A DNA stretch of 64,000 nt from Flaccisagitta enflata (lineage: Eukaryota > Chaetognatha > Sagittoidea > Aphragmophora), in the NCBI GenBank assembly GCA_965153355.1, contig OZ231127.1:89218001-89282000 (forward strand). The letters run 5' to 3'. The notes beneath the pieces are model-generated. The model was given only the letters and a program-made list of their open reading frames with translations, ran no database searches and was not told the DNA's origin. This document shows positions 23,339 to 34,623 of the stretch, one piece after another. The position numbers and the translations under genes were made by a program. The first letter of the stretch is position 1. Every line of letters starts with the position of its first letter.

Positions 23339-23513
23339 AAGTGTCGTCTTTCTTGATTTCGGCGTTTTTGACTGAGATGGAGCCGTCTTCTTTTCCGTCG
23401 TAAAACACTCGATCGCATCTCGCGTCTTTATCTTGAAACGTGTTCGGGGTTTTCTCCAACACGTACCATTGGCCCAAATACCGGCAACTTTGGAATGTTG
23501 GCTTCACCGTGAC
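23319..23513 (-). CDS. Lipocalin (apolipoprotein D-like), exon 2
   Basis: Lipocalins are secreted eight-stranded beta-barrels that bind small hydrophobic ligands. This 65-codon exon holds the family signature: a cysteine then YLGQWYVLEKTPNTFQ (the G-x-W motif with the P-x-x-F follow-up), then a second cysteine, FYDGKEDGSISVKN, as in ApoD-type members. Acceptor caaaag, donor CAG|gtaagc; phase 0 on both sides, continuing exon 1 exactly. The later barrel strands are not found in the window with confidence; they may lie further left, beyond the BEL insertion. The last 20-odd codons and donor are reiterated downstream. Confidence 0.85.
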
Positions 23514-24012
23514 CTTTTGAAAAGCGTAAGTGTACCAGATGACAATGCATTGGAGATAGTTTTGGCCGGTGGTTTCCATGGCATTCTGAGCCTCAACTTT
23601 TTTGGTAAACATAGCTCTTCCATGAGCTTTTAAGAAAACTATACATAGAAAAGTCTGCCGAAACAAATAAAGAAAAAGAGCGCAACAAGAGCTTACTGAG
23701 GAAACCATCAACAATTATTTTCTGTCTTTTCTTCTGCTTGAAAATTGAAAAAATGCTTGACCTAAAAAATTGTAGAAGTGAAGGGTATTACCCGAATCCT
23801 AAGCTCTTGCAGTGAAACAAGTTTTTGCTGATTTTTGGTCCTCACACATTTTACACGTCTAGAATTAGAAATTCTCGAGAAATTCAGTTCAACTGTACCC
23901 TGAAGAAATTTCTCTCTCTCTACTCGATTCCTAGATATTCAAGTTTGGCAAAACAAATAAGTTCAAACTGAAAGATCCCACTGATATTTGTCAGTCAATA
24001 ATAAGGTAAATA

Positions 24013-24188
24013 CAGTGGGACCCCGCCTCATCGGTCCCATTGTGACTGAAAATTTTTCACCTTTATCTAAGGATAACCTTTTAAGAGAGGTGAAATTACA
24101 TTAAAAACTATCATTTGTAACCGCAAAATATTGACCTTTATTGATGGGGAACCTTAAAAAGCGAGGCTGTTATTGCGGGGTTCCACTG
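24013..24188. mobile_element. Tc1/mariner-type MITE
   Basis: CAGTGGGACCCCGC and its inverted copy GCGGGGTTCCACTG bound 176 bp, flanked by TA on both sides (24011-24012 and 24189-24190). TA duplication and CAGT ends fit pogo/Tigger-like elements. It lies in intron 1 of the lipocalin. Confidence 0.85.
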
Positions 24189-24365
24189 TATGTTCGTCCC
24201 TTTACCAACCTTTGATTTTAGTTTGGGGTATCTTGGGTGCATCTTGGGTGCATCTTTGAGTTGCAATGTTCAAAAAAATACAGCTTAGCTTAGCTTAGAA
24301 TCTGATTTTTAACTTTTGAATTTAAGGGCCGTATATAGCCACTAAGTAGTAATAGATAAGCTTAC

Positions 24366-24491
24366 CTTTGATTTGAGTTTGACGCATCTTGGATCTTCTA
24401 TGAATTTCGGCTTTTGAGTTTGGTTGGCCGTAAAAATCGGCAAGAAAACAAGCAGAACAAGCAGAACAATTGAAAGTTGAAAATGGAACAT
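24366..24491 (-). CDS. Lipocalin, exon 1 with signal peptide
   Basis: ATG at 24491-24489 opens 42 codons: MFHFQLSIVLLVLLVFLPIF is a clear hydrophobic signal peptide, then a short mature start with DPRC, the cysteine that in lipocalins pairs with the barrel. Donor AAG|gtaagc is strong, phase 0. A longer in-frame extension upstream exists, but the ATG next to the signal peptide is preferred. A family III element begins 57 bp upstream, so promoter sequence is compressed or partly element-derived. Confidence 0.8.
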
Positions 24492-24547
24492 TTTTGTCGG
24501 AGGAAACCTGAGAAGTTGATGGGTTTGTTCGCTATTACACAAGCTGA

Positions 24548-24815
24548 CAGAGGGCGTGTTTATGGTGACGACCAAAAACGCGTTTGTTCCCGTGAAACGC
24601 GATCACGGGGTGAACACATATCCAAGAATTTTAACCGTCCCACGAGGGAGTGAGCGAAGTGAGTGAGCGAGCCCGTGAACGGAGTAAGCGAGCGTAGCGA
24701 AGCGGAGCGCTGCGGAGCGAGTGAGCGGAGTGAGCGATGTGAGCGAACAAACGTAGCGAGCTACCGAGTGGCAGGTTCAAAACGTGATCCTCTTTGACTA
24801 GAAACACCCCCAGAG
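24548..24815 (-). mobile_element. Family III inverted-repeat element
   Basis: Inverted relative to 12987-13260 and about 85-90% similar by eye, with ends AGGGCGTGTTTATGG and CTAGAAACACCCCC. It lies immediately upstream of the lipocalin start. Confidence 0.75.
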
Positions 24816-25004
24816 TCCAGAGACAACAAACCATTTCAGAATGACACTGTGGATCCTGGGAACCACCAGGACGTTTTTCACATTACTATGGGTTTCTTTT
24901 CACTTTGACGCAGTCCCGACGTGCCTGAATCAAGATGTAATTGTTAAAAAATATTTCACCTAGCCCCTTTTGAGAAAAGTCACTTTTTGTGAAAATCTTT
25001 TGCA

Positions 25005-25150
25005 TACGCAACATATTTCGCGTATGCAACACACATATGTTGCATACGCAAAATATTTTGCGTATGCAACACACATATGTTGCATATGCGACATATTACG
25101 CGTATACAACATACGTATGTCGCATACGCGACATAATCAGCATATGTTGC
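25005..25150. repeat. Tandem palindromes GCATACGC/GCGTATGC, left arm
   Basis: About four alternating units of TTGCATACGCAACATATT and GCGTATGCAACACACATATG, each self-complementary; strong cruciform potential. The mirror array is at 27105-27242. Confidence 0.9.
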
Positions 25151-25157
25151 GTCCATA

Positions 25158-25182
25158 AAAGAGAGAGAGAGAGAGAGAGAGA
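25158..25182. repeat. (GA)n microsatellite
   Basis: Short GA tract at the inner edge of the left arm. Confidence 0.9.
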
Positions 25183-25358
25183 AAGAGCTCCATGGTGACC
25201 AGGGTAGTAGACAAAGGAGAATTTCAGAGGATAGCGATGGGTGACGTGCTAATAATGTGCGGGAATGGAGTCCCTTTTTTATAGACTACAATTTAATGGC
25301 TGAATGGATTGCAAACAAAATCGAATCCAGTTCAAGAGTTTATAAAATGGGTATTACC

Positions 25359-26125
25359 CAGGGGCGTAGGACAAGGGCATGCCGGGCATGCCCTGTTGTC
25401 GGGACACTAAAGTTGTTGGGACACTAAAGTTGTCGGGACACTAACCAAGGGAGGAGGAAGAAGAAGAAAAAGATGAAGAAGAAAAAGAAAAAAAAAGAAA
25501 AAGAAAAAGAAGAAGCAGAGGAAGGAGAAAAGAAAGAAAAAGAAAAAAGGAAGAAAGAAAAAAAAAATGCAGACAAAGAAAAAAAGGTAGAAAGAGCAAG
25601 AAAAAAATCTTCTCTATCACAAATTTTGATTCATGGGTATATGGTTGCACAAGCTTTGATTTTCCCCCCTGAGATTTTTGTCACCACTTAAAGTTCCTAT
25701 ATACCCCTTTTATAGTAATGTTTTGGTTTAACTGGTATTGTACTGCCAATAGTTAATTTAATTATTTTTTTCTACTTTTTGATTTCCTTCTTTATTTTCA
25801 AATCCCTTGATTTTCTCTTAACTGGGGTGGGGGGGATGTGTCTGGGGAAATTTGGTACTATATTACAAAATCTATAATTTTATCATTTTAAGAATTATCA
25901 TGAAAGGTTTATTCATAAAAACAAATTCATGAAGCAATCAAAAGTTGCTAAAATATATCTCTTCACTAGACACAATTCATGATGCAAGCAAAAGTACTAC
26001 AATAACTATTGTTTTTTACTGTATATTACCAAAAACTACAAGTTAGTTTCTGTTGGGACACTAAATTTGTCGGACACCAATTTGGGGGTGGCATACCCTA
26101 AAAATCTAACCCTCCTACGCCCCTA
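25359..26125. mobile_element. hAT-type non-autonomous element, 767 bp
   Basis: Ends CAGGGGCGTAGGA and TCCTACGCCCCTA are inverted copies; both sides carry the 8-bp duplication GTATTACC (25351-25358 and 26126-26133). CAGGGGCG ends and 8-bp duplications are diagnostic for hAT. The interior has GGGACACTAAAGTTGT repeats near both ends and a purine-rich tract (25438-25600); no transposase. Confidence 0.92.
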
Positions 26126-26188
26126 GTATTACCCACTGTTTTTTTTTAACTTCCCAGGGGCTGAACAGTTTTGTTTTTTCTTTTAGTA

Positions 26189-26352
26189 AAATTCAATAAG
26201 CAAACGGAACAAAATGCAGAGGTCAAACAAGAGGTAAAGCAAAAGGAGGCAAACGAATTTGAATCCTCTCCTCACCCTGGTCCTCTCTGTCATGACGACA
26301 ACGATGGTCATGATAATGACAGTCTCGTGCGAGCATCTAGACGACTGATTTA
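26189..26352 (+). CDS. Possible exon inside the foldback element
   Basis: After a convincing acceptor (gttttttcttttag) there is a frame of about 55 codons to TAG at 26350, hydrophilic, with VKQEVKQKEANEFESS and an acidic DDNDGHDND. It could be the last exon of a gene crossing the element, or chance. The Tigger-like MITE begins right after the stop codon. Confidence 0.3.
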
Positions 26353-26355
26353 GTA

Positions 26356-26522
26356 GAGTTGAACCCCGCTCCAACGAACCCGCTTTTAACGAAATTCTGC
26401 CTTAAGCAACCTAGTTTCTTTTATTCTCTATGTTGGCTATGATAGAATTCCGCCTATAACAGAAAAAAAATTGAAAAAAAAATTGTTAGTCCCTTGAAAT
26501 CCGTTGGAGCGGGATTCAACTG
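26356..26522. mobile_element. Tigger/pogo-like MITE, 167 bp
   Basis: AGTTGAACCCCGCTCCAACG at the left and CGTTGGAGCGGGATTCAACT at the right are inverted. TA precedes the left end; the right flank is CA, so one side of the duplication has mutated. Confidence 0.75.
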
Positions 26523-26817
26523 CAGTCTAAACAATTCCAATGACCCGCAACCCCATATTCGAGCCTCCCGTGTTAATGATCGACTCATTAGACTCAAGTC
26601 GCATACGTCAGCATTTTCAGACAAAGTCGGACAGACAGACCGACAGACAGACAGACTTACATTTTCAAAATGACCATGGAAGTAGCGGTGTCCACATCGA
26701 TGTGTCTTCTCTAGTTTTGAAAAAGTAAAAAAATGCGGAAAAAAAAAAAGAAAGAAAAAAAAAACCGCAAAAAAAGAAAAAAAACGCAAAACAAAAAAAA
26801 AAAAAGAAAAAAAACAA

Positions 26818-27020
26818 AACAAGACTGGATACACGGCTACCCCAGTCGCGTGCGGGTGGGCAGGGGCCATATTTGAGGTCACTTGAGCACTTGGGCAGGA
26901 GCAGTGAGGCCAAAGACCGCGAAAACAAAAAAGAATAAAGTGTGATGGACCGACGGACGGATGGACGGACCGACGGACCAACAATGCGGGGTGTAGAGTC
27001 ACGTAGCACGCGACTAAAAA
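26818..27020 (+). mobile_element. Family A hairpin element, full length
   Basis: AACAAGACTGGATACACGGC start, GTGGGCAGGGGCC and GGGCAGGAGCAGT blocks, end GTAGAGTCACGTAGCACGCG then ACTAAAAA. Confidence 0.8.
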
Positions 27021-27585
27021 TATTGTGAAGGAAGAACAGTGGGGCGGATGAAACGACTGAAAAGCAGCACAATTCGCGTTCAAAGTAAGACAGGTTTTGC
27101 ACATTTCGCGTATGCTACACAGGTCTGTTGCATACGCGACATATTTTGCGTATGCAACACATAAATGTTGCATATGCGACATATGTCGCGTATGCAACAG
27201 ACATGTATTGCATACGCGAAATATGTTGCGTATGCAACAGATTTTCACAAAAAGTGATCTTTATCAAAAAGGGCTAGATGAAATATTTTGTAACAATTGG
27301 ATCTTGTTTCGTGCATGTGTGGACTATACAAAACTGACGAGAAACCCATAGTAATGTGAAAAACGTCCTGGTGGTTTGCAGGATCCGCAGTGATGAATTT
27401 AACGGAAAACTAATCAGTAATATCCTTCCTTTACTTTAAGGAGCGTTAAATAACATCAAATGAGAATATAGTAATGCACCGTTGTTAAGCTAAACCACGA
27501 TAGCCACTCGCTACCAACTGACTATCTTACTATATATTTCGAATGAAAGTGTCAGCTCGGATTTTGCCACGGAGCTATATTTCCT

Positions 27586-27728
27586 TTTTAGTCGCGGACA
27601 CGCGACTCTACACCTTGCCGTGTCGGTCCGTCGGTCCGTCCGTAACATTTTTGAAATGCGGGCGGTGTTCGCATCACTGCTCCTGCCCAACCGTCCGCGA
27701 CTGGATTGCCGTGTATCCGGCCTTGTTT
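27586..27728 (-). mobile_element. Family A hairpin element, full length
   Basis: TTTTTAGTCGCGGACACGCG at one end and GTATCCGGCCTTGTTT at the other; 143 bp, the shortest intact copy, with only a few GTCC units in the middle. Confidence 0.85.
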
Positions 27729-27926
27729 TGAATTGAAAGTTTCATCATCATGGCTCGTTTTAAATCGTCATTCATGACTAGTGAACTCGTTGTACAAATT
27801 CTGAACTTTAAACCTGGATCAATATTTTGTTTATGATAAATCTTATAACGCTATTTCGAAGTATGAGGGGTCACGTGGCTCAAGTGCGTGTACTCGCCCT
27901 CATCAAACGCTGACTTTGCCGATCAC

Positions 27927-28147
27927 TTTTTAGTTGCGGACACGCAACTCTATAAGAGGCTTTGTCCGTCCGTCCGTCCGTTGTTCCGTCGGTCCGTCGG
28001 TGAGCACGAGTCGAAAAGTGGGAAAACTAGCATTTTTGTATATGAGTCTGTGTTGGGAGGGGGTATGGGTGGGGCATTAGGTGTGGATGGGGGTTGGCTG
28101 CCCCTGCCCACCCGTCCGCAACGATATTGTGACCCCGCGTCACTTGT
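27927..28147 (-). mobile_element. Family A element, A2 subtype
   Basis: The 3' hairpin is the family A type (TTTTTAGTTGCGGACACGCA), but the other end is GTGACCCCGCGTCAC, a different hairpin from GCCGGATACACGGC. The copy at 39990-40223 has the same combination. Confidence 0.8.
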
Positions 28148-28740
28148 TAAAGTCAGAGCCGGAGATTCATTCCATGATAGACATTTCTAATGACTAAATT
28201 ACACCGATTTTACTCGGTGAATTCCATTGTCAAAGATTTTTTTTTCGGAATATTAGCCTGACTCAAAATCTATCAATCACAAAACCACATTTTTGGAGCA
28301 AAAATGCGTCAAACCATATGTACGTTCATGTCCACAGTCTTGTCTTCCAAGATCAATCTTTCCAGATTTGGTGTCATTCCAATACACTGCAATATAGCAA
28401 ATTAGGTTTTTGTTGTTTCATCAAGTCGATCAATACTTCAAGCTGGCTCATTGATTCTCGAACCTTCACGAAACAATCAGGATTGTTTAGCCTGTTGTAT
28501 CTTCTTTAATTTGTTGTATTTTCTTTTATTTATATCTAAACCTTTTAAAACTGAAGAATCGTTACTCCATTTCTCATTTAAATATATTGCAATAAGATGC
28601 GTGCGGATTGGTGTGCTACGCAGCTCAATAAGTCGTCATGTCGGTCGGTCGGTCTCACATGTTGTCACAAGTCACATATAATAGCTTTCCAAGTACTTAC
28701 GTTAAAACTTTAAACGACACCGTCTAAACGTTGTTAATCT
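28148..28740. other. Stretch without a supported gene
   Basis: AT-rich; a decayed GTCGGTCGGTCGGTC remnant at about 28636 may be family A debris. No convincing exon. Confidence 0.4.
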
Positions 28741-28745
28741 GTGTT

Positions 28746-28748
<3 letters not shown>

Positions 28749-28822
<74 letters not shown>
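28749..28822. repeat. (CT)n microsatellite
   Basis: Pure CT tract. Confidence 0.95.
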
Positions 28823-28827
<5 letters not shown>

Positions 28828-28900
28828 ACTTCATAAAGAACAGCGTTGGAAATACTGAAATGTTTTGAATAACATAAGCCTGATTAAATTCAGCTTTTTT

Positions 28901-29414
28901 GGGCAGCGGCCCCAAAGGGGAAGAAGTCCTGCAGAACATTGGGACTTTCGTTCGTGTGTTCGTTCGTGCGTCCCCCCCATTAGGCCCCTCAAGCCCCAAA
29001 TCTGGCCTCTGAGACCTCAAATCTGGCCTCTCGGGCCTCAAATTCAGCCTGTTAGGCCTCAAACCTGGCCTCTTAGGCATTAAATAAGGCTTCTCAGGCC
29101 TCAAACCTGGCCTCTCAGGGTTCAAATTAGGCCTCAGGCCTCAAATCAGCTATCTAAGCCTCAATTTATTGCTTCTCCTTCAAATCAGTCCTCTGACCTT
29201 TCAAGCCTTAATCCAGCTCTCTCAAGCCTTAAGTCAGCCCTCTAAAGCTTCCCATTGGCATTTTGAGGCATTATATTAGCCTTCTTAGGCCTCAGTTTAG
29301 GCTCTTGGAGACCTTCAGTAAGCCCTCTATAGCATCTTATCCACTTTTTCAGGCAGGACGAACGAAAGTCCCCCTGTGTTCTACAGGACTTCGTCCCCTT
29401 CGGGGCCGCTGCCC
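28901..29414. mobile_element. Family II inverted-repeat element
   Basis: GGGCAGCGGCCCCAAAGGGG at the left and CCCCTTCGGGGCCGCTGCCC at the right, with inner GGGACTTTCGTTCGT / ACGAACGAAAGTCCC. The core is a long CCTCAAATCTGGCCTCTCAGG minisatellite. About 80 bp beyond the right end (to 29492) also match the flank of the copy at 8600. Confidence 0.75.
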
Positions 29415-29563
29415 TGCTTCCCCTCACTCCAATTCACAATCACTCAAAGCAGGGCAATGGGTATCGCTGACCACATATTGCCCTTGGGCGACCTTTTTTT
29501 TACTTTAAGGGAACGACTGAAATCTCGGTGGAATCAGAGCCAAAAACGGCGCCTACCGGAGGC

Positions 29564-29640
29564 AAAGGAGGCGAAGGAGGCGAAGGAGGCGAAGGAGGCA
29601 ACGCGCAGGAGGCAGCGGGAGGCACGAAGGAGGCAGGGGT
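29564..29640 (+). repeat. GAGGCGAAG minisatellite
   Basis: Tandem GAGGCGAAG-type units leading into a GA tract. Confidence 0.85.
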
Positions 29641-29662
29641 CAGATTCGAAACAGGTGGGGAG

Positions 29663-30018
<356 letters not shown>

Positions 30019-30191
30019 TTATGGAATGAGACAGAGAGTGAGAGATGCCTTATGGGTGAATTAACAAGTCTCAAAATGGTTTTGATCGAATTAGTGATGG
30101 CCTCTTGAATTTAGATGGAGAGCATGGAAAGAGCATATTTGTAAGTCGAACGGACGGACATATTCACGGATGGACGAATAGACAGACACTA

Positions 30192-30813
30192 CCAGCCAAA
30201 ACACGGAATGAGTTGAGGTAGAATGATCGCCTCTCACTTTGATAGTTTCTGGGTCTTTGTAGTGTGTACAATATAAATCTAAAGGAAACTAAATCACTTT
30301 TGGGGCGATTTTTGAAATATATGCAAAAATGGTGTAAATATAATGCATTTTTTATTATAACTCTTTGTGGTGATCGTTTCTAGCATTTTTGACTGCAGAT
30401 TCGGACTCAGCGAGTGCTTTGCGGTTCGTTTGATATGTCACACTATATATTTTTGAAAAAAAAATAAAAAGTTGATTTTTTTATTATATTGCTATAAAAC
30501 ACATTTATTTTTAAAGGATTTTACAAAAAAATAAGCTGTTACTTCTTTTTCGAAAGTATATAGTGTGACATATCAAACGAACCGCAAGCCACCCACTGAG
30601 TCCAAATCTGCGGTCAGAAATACAAAAATAAATCATCACAAAGAGTTATGATGAAAAATGTCTTAAATTTGTACTATTTTTGTATATATTTCAAAAAGCG
30701 CCCCAAGAATGATTTAGTTTTTTTTAGAATTGTATTACACACACCACAAGGACTCAAAACCTATCAGAGTTGTAGACGATCACTTCAAGTCAACTCATTC
30801 CGTGTTCTGGCGG
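30192..30813. mobile_element. Foldback MITE, about 620 bp
   Basis: Nearly the whole element is two inverted arms of about 280 bp (ends GCCAAAACACGGAATGAGTT and AACTCATTCCGTGTTCTGGC) around a short AT-rich loop. Core motif TTGATATGTCACACTATATA is repeated inverted at 30550-30580. Confidence 0.85.
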
Positions 30814-31006
30814 ACAGTGCAGATGGATGAACATCCAAACAAACAGATGTATGTGTGGTGTATGGTGATTGGTGATGTATGGACCAATTGATGTAAACGA
30901 CAAGGAGGAGAAAGCTTGATATCTTGAAAAGCGCTTGTTGGTCGAAACGACAAAAAAATTGGATGAACAAACAGACAGACGGACAGAGAGACAGACAGAG
31001 AAACGG

Positions 31007-31162
31007 ATGGAAGTAAGGGGCTTTGATTCTGTCAAGAACAACCTCTCAGATTCGGATGGAAAGGAAGGAAAAAACGAAATGTTATCGGACTCCGTCAACA
31101 TCAAGAAGAACAACAGCATGATATCCGCAAGATCCAGATACTCAGCGCAATCATCCATCACT
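31007..31162 (+). CDS. Compact four-exon gene, exon 1
   Basis: Possible start of a 172-codon protein encoded by 31007-31162, 31981-32095, 32972-33093 and 36191-36316. Phases match at all three junctions (0, 1, 0). From ATG 31007 this exon gives 52 hydrophilic residues rich in S, D, K and N, ending SRYSAQSSIT before a strong donor gtgagt. The exon could also begin at an acceptor at 31049 (cctctcag), with the protein extending upstream. A GTT tract starts 5 bp after the donor. I do not recognise the protein; composition suggests a soluble or scaffold-type small protein. Confidence 0.55.
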
Positions 31163-31167
31163 GTGAG

Positions 31168-31520
<353 letters not shown>

Positions 31521-31696
31521 GTAGTAGAGCATTTTATGTTGTTGCGTTTATTGCACATTGTGCAACAATTGCAGTTGCGTGCATGCCTTTAAACTGAGCT
31601 CTTGAGAATAATTGCTCTAGAATCGATGAAATCATTATTATCGTGCCTTGATTTGAAATTAAAGCTTTAAATTAAAGAATCCCCTCTCACTCTTTT

Positions 31697-31948
<252 letters not shown>

Positions 31949-31980
31949 TTCCTTTTCAATTCTGCCCTTGTCTCAATTAG

Positions 31981-32095
31981 GAGAAGGATTTTATCGGCAA
32001 TGAGGAGTTATCAAGAAAAAATATTGAAGAGTTGGAAAACAAAATTGATTTGTTTCATCGAAGCATTCGAGAAATACGCACGAAGCGAGTACCAG
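31981..32095 (+). CDS. Compact four-exon gene, exon 2
   Basis: Acceptor tctcaattag, donor CAG|gtgaag; 115 nt, phase 0 in, phase 1 out. Encodes about 38 residues with heptad-like spacing (IEELENKIDLFHRSIREI), a likely amphipathic or coiled-coil helix. The 3' half of the exon with its donor recurs downstream in decaying copies at about 32155, 32310, 32425 and 32520, separated by AAAC tracts. Confidence 0.65.
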
Positions 32096-32580
32096 GTGAA
32101 GCAGAAATATACAAACAAACAAACAAACAAACAAACAAACAAACAAATGAACTATTTATTTGTTTCATCGTAGCATTCAAGAAATACGCACGAAGCGAGT
32201 ACCAGGTGAAGAGAAATTATAGAAATAGATAAACAAACAAACAAACAAACAAACAAACAAACAAACAAACAAACAAACAAACAAACAAACAAACAAACAA
32301 ACAAACGAACTATTGATTTGTTTCACCGAATCATTCAAGAAATACGCAGAAAGCGAGTATCAGGTGAAGAGGAACTATAAAAATTGATAAACAAACAAAC
32401 AAACAAACAAACAAACAAACAAATGAACTCCTGATTTGTTTCATAAAAACATCAGAGAAATACGCACAAATCGAGTACCACTTGAGCTCTAGGGATAATA
32501 AACAAGCAAACCAACCAATTATTGATTTATTTTATCGAAAAATGCGAGGTGGATACAAACAAACAATTGATATGTTTCAT
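32040..32580 (+). repeat. Decaying tandem copies of exon 2 end plus AAAC microsatellites
   Basis: Copies of TTGATTTGTTTCATCG...GAAATACGCACGAAGCGAGT, ACCAG, gtgaag occur at the authentic exon and again at about 32155-32214, 32310-32370, 32425-32492 and, very degraded, 32519-32580. Between them are (AAAC)n tracts (32108-32148, 32229-32304, 32390-32423). Similarity to the exon falls steadily with distance. Confidence 0.88.
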
Positions 32581-32713
32581 CATTATGGTCGTCTTTGTTT
32601 TTGGTCTCTTGTCTCTCCAACACACCACACCAAACCAAACCAAACCAAACCAGGATAGCGACAACGTTAACCAAAAAACGGCCATGACCACGTCACTGTC
32701 ATTGTCCTAGTCA

Positions 32714-32845
32714 TTTTTAGTCGCGGACTAGCGACTCTATAAGAGGCTTTGTCCGTCCGTTGGTTGGTCGGTTGGTTGGTTGGTCTGTCGGTTGGTCCGT
32801 GGTGATCGAGTTGAGAGAGTGCGAAAACGCGCATTTCCGCCCCAA
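32714..32845 (-). mobile_element. Family A hairpin element, partial
   Basis: TTTTTAGTCGCGGACTAGCG hairpin and GTCC/GGTT filler; the GCCGGATACACGGC end is missing. It lies between two near-identical 60-bp blocks (CAAAAAACGGCCATGACCAC at about 32674 and 32876). Confidence 0.65.
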
Positions 32846-32971
32846 ACCAAACCAGGATAGAGACAAGTTTGACCAAAAAACGGCCATGACCACGTCACTG
32901 TCATTGTCCTAGTCATTTTTCTTGTCCTTGTTCCTTTTATTCGTCTTGTCTCTCATCTTGATTCACAACAG

Positions 32972-33093
32972 GCGCCAAGATGGAGACTTCGTTGACCAAA
33001 AACGGTTTCGTGTTGCCGATTTTCTCAGACGAAGTTGTCACCAAACAAATCGAAATTGACGACGAAGATGCCGACCACATCGAACCCCCCAAG
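32972..33093 (+). CDS. Compact four-exon gene, exon 3
   Basis: Acceptor attcacaacag; 122 nt; phase 1 in, phase 0 out; donor AAG|gttgat is weak. Encodes KMETSLTKNGFVLPIFSDEV followed by an acidic stretch (IEIDDEDADHIEPP). Frame and phase agree with exons 2 and 4. Confidence 0.6.
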
Positions 33094-33161
33094 GTTGATA
33101 TGTTGAGAACCCCCCCAGGTGGATAAGTTGACAACCCCCCTCGGGGATGATGTCGCAGACC
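33094..33161 (+). repeat. Degenerate repeats of the exon 3 donor region
   Basis: AAGGTTGATATGTTGAGAAC and variants recur at 33091, 33119 and, beyond the hAT insertion, 34971 and about 34994, each followed by an ACCCCCC run. They look like copies of the exon end and donor, now split by the transposon. Confidence 0.55.
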
Positions 33162-33300
33162 ACATAAGCTGGCCTTTTTGCAGAGCCAGCCCGCGAGCCC
33201 GTGGCTCTCTATTTCGCTGTTGGGCTCTCATATTTTGCTGGCTCTGAGCCCGGCGGGCTCTCTCACTTTTGGCCAGATATATTAGAATAAATTGATAATC

Positions 33301-33497
33301 TTTTTAGTCGCGTGCACGCGGCTCTACAACCCGCTTTGTCCGTCGGTTGGTTGGTTGGTCAGTTGGTTGGTCGGTTACACTTTACTTTTTTTCATGATTT
33401 TATTTCTTTGACCTCACTGCTCCTGCCCAAATGGTCTGGTGACCTCAAATATGGCCCCTGCCCACCCGCACGCGACTTCAGTGTATCCGGCCTTGTT
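33301..33497 (-). mobile_element. Family A hairpin element, full length
   Basis: TTTTTAGTCGCGTGCACGCG at one end, CTGCTCCTGCCC block, GTGTATCCGGCCTTGTT at the other; inserted inside the hAT element. Confidence 0.85.
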
Positions 33498-33586
33498 GGA
33501 TAAGTCAACGATTCAAAGTACATGCCAAAGACTGATATTCTCACCTTTAACGCCTGGCAAGAAACGAAGGGGCGCTACAACTAAGA

Positions 33587-34623
33587 CTTGCCCGTTTGCC
33601 CAACTTTCTACCTCTCGTGGATTTAATCCTCACCATGCCATTAACAAGGGCTGAATGCGAGCGGGTGTTCAGTGGGTGTTCAGTACTATGAAACTTGTAG
33701 GCAATTTCTCCTATAAAAGGGGCCGGCTGAAAAACATGAATTTGCAGCAAAAAAACCCCACTGTTTTCTTCTACTTATCATTCTGTTGATAAGGAAAGCT
33801 GTTCTTAGACATCCTTTGGGACAAAGTTCTCAACAAACATCCTTCAAACTCAAGATTTTCATAGGTTAGGAAGCCAAAAGTAGAGCCAAAACAGTCTATT
33901 TTCCCTGTCACACTTGTGTCACACTTCATATCTACTACAATAAAACTATAAAAGAATTGTCAAGCTTTTCCAACGATAGATTATTTTTGTACCATTGTGA
34001 TCCCTAAAGAAGCATCAAAAATTTGATGAGGACTGGTGGAAATTTACTATGCAAAAATTTCATTTAAAGTTGATTTATCAAAAATGATGAAATATCTTAT
34101 CTTGATATATTAATAAATAATACATGATAAAACATATTTCAAAGTATGATGTAAAAAATTTTTTTGTTCCCTGTTTAGTAAAGACATAACCCAGGTTACA
34201 TGCCAAATTTCGGAACTTTATGTCATTTCTAGCCAGAGATATTGATTTTTTAAGAAATTGTCCTATCGAGTTAACACCTTGTCACACTTATGTCACACTG
34301 TTTTTCACAAAAATGTATATAATTGAACTTAGTTCAAGACTTTAAGTGATTTTTTCAGTATGACTTGAAAAAGTATTAAATTCTGAGCCTACAACCATAA
34401 TTTCAAGCTGATAGATGCAACTATCATTGAATTATGTTTTTTTTTTCAATGTTAACTCAATCAGGCGCTTGATTTTGGCCGGGCTGGTTTATAGGAGAAA
34501 CTGCCTGTAAAAACTGAACATCACGCTTTGCTACTTCCCTCTGCTTTAGATGACCTTATGATGATTTACTTGAACTCTCCAGCCATCGAAATCTTTGACC
34601 TGCAATCCTGTGGATGGTTGTGA
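33587..34623 (+). pseudogene. hAT transposase C-terminal (dimerisation) domain, interrupted
   Basis: hAT transposases end with a conserved dimerisation domain. The first part (from 33587) reads LPNFLPLVDLILTMPLTRAE then CERVFS, the family signature ending in the ERxFS box; a short duplication of GTGTTCAGT breaks the frame just after it. The domain resumes after the inserted MITE at about 34510 with ALLLPSALDDLMMIYLN and stops at TGA 34621. No catalytic DDE region is visible, so this is a dead fragment. Confidence 0.75.
33700..34505. mobile_element. MITE inserted in the hAT transposase, 806 bp
   Basis: GGCAATTTCTCCTATAAA and TTTATAGGAGAAACTGCC are inverted (17 of 18 match), flanked by TGTA on both sides (33696-33699 and 34506-34509). 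Interior AT-rich with two TGTCACACTT-type motifs; no coding. Confidence 0.88.

Larger units (their letters stand above)
24845..27392. mobile_element. Foldback element with palindromic GCATACGC arrays
   Basis: Outer ends CACTGTGGATCC (left) and GGATCCGCAGTG (right); arms of about 300 bp (24845-25154 and 27090-27392) share CCACCAGGACGTTTTTCACA and a tandem run of TTGCATACGC / GCGTATGCAACA palindromes. The interior carries other insertions (hAT MITE, Tigger-like MITE, family A). No transposase seen. Confidence 0.85.
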
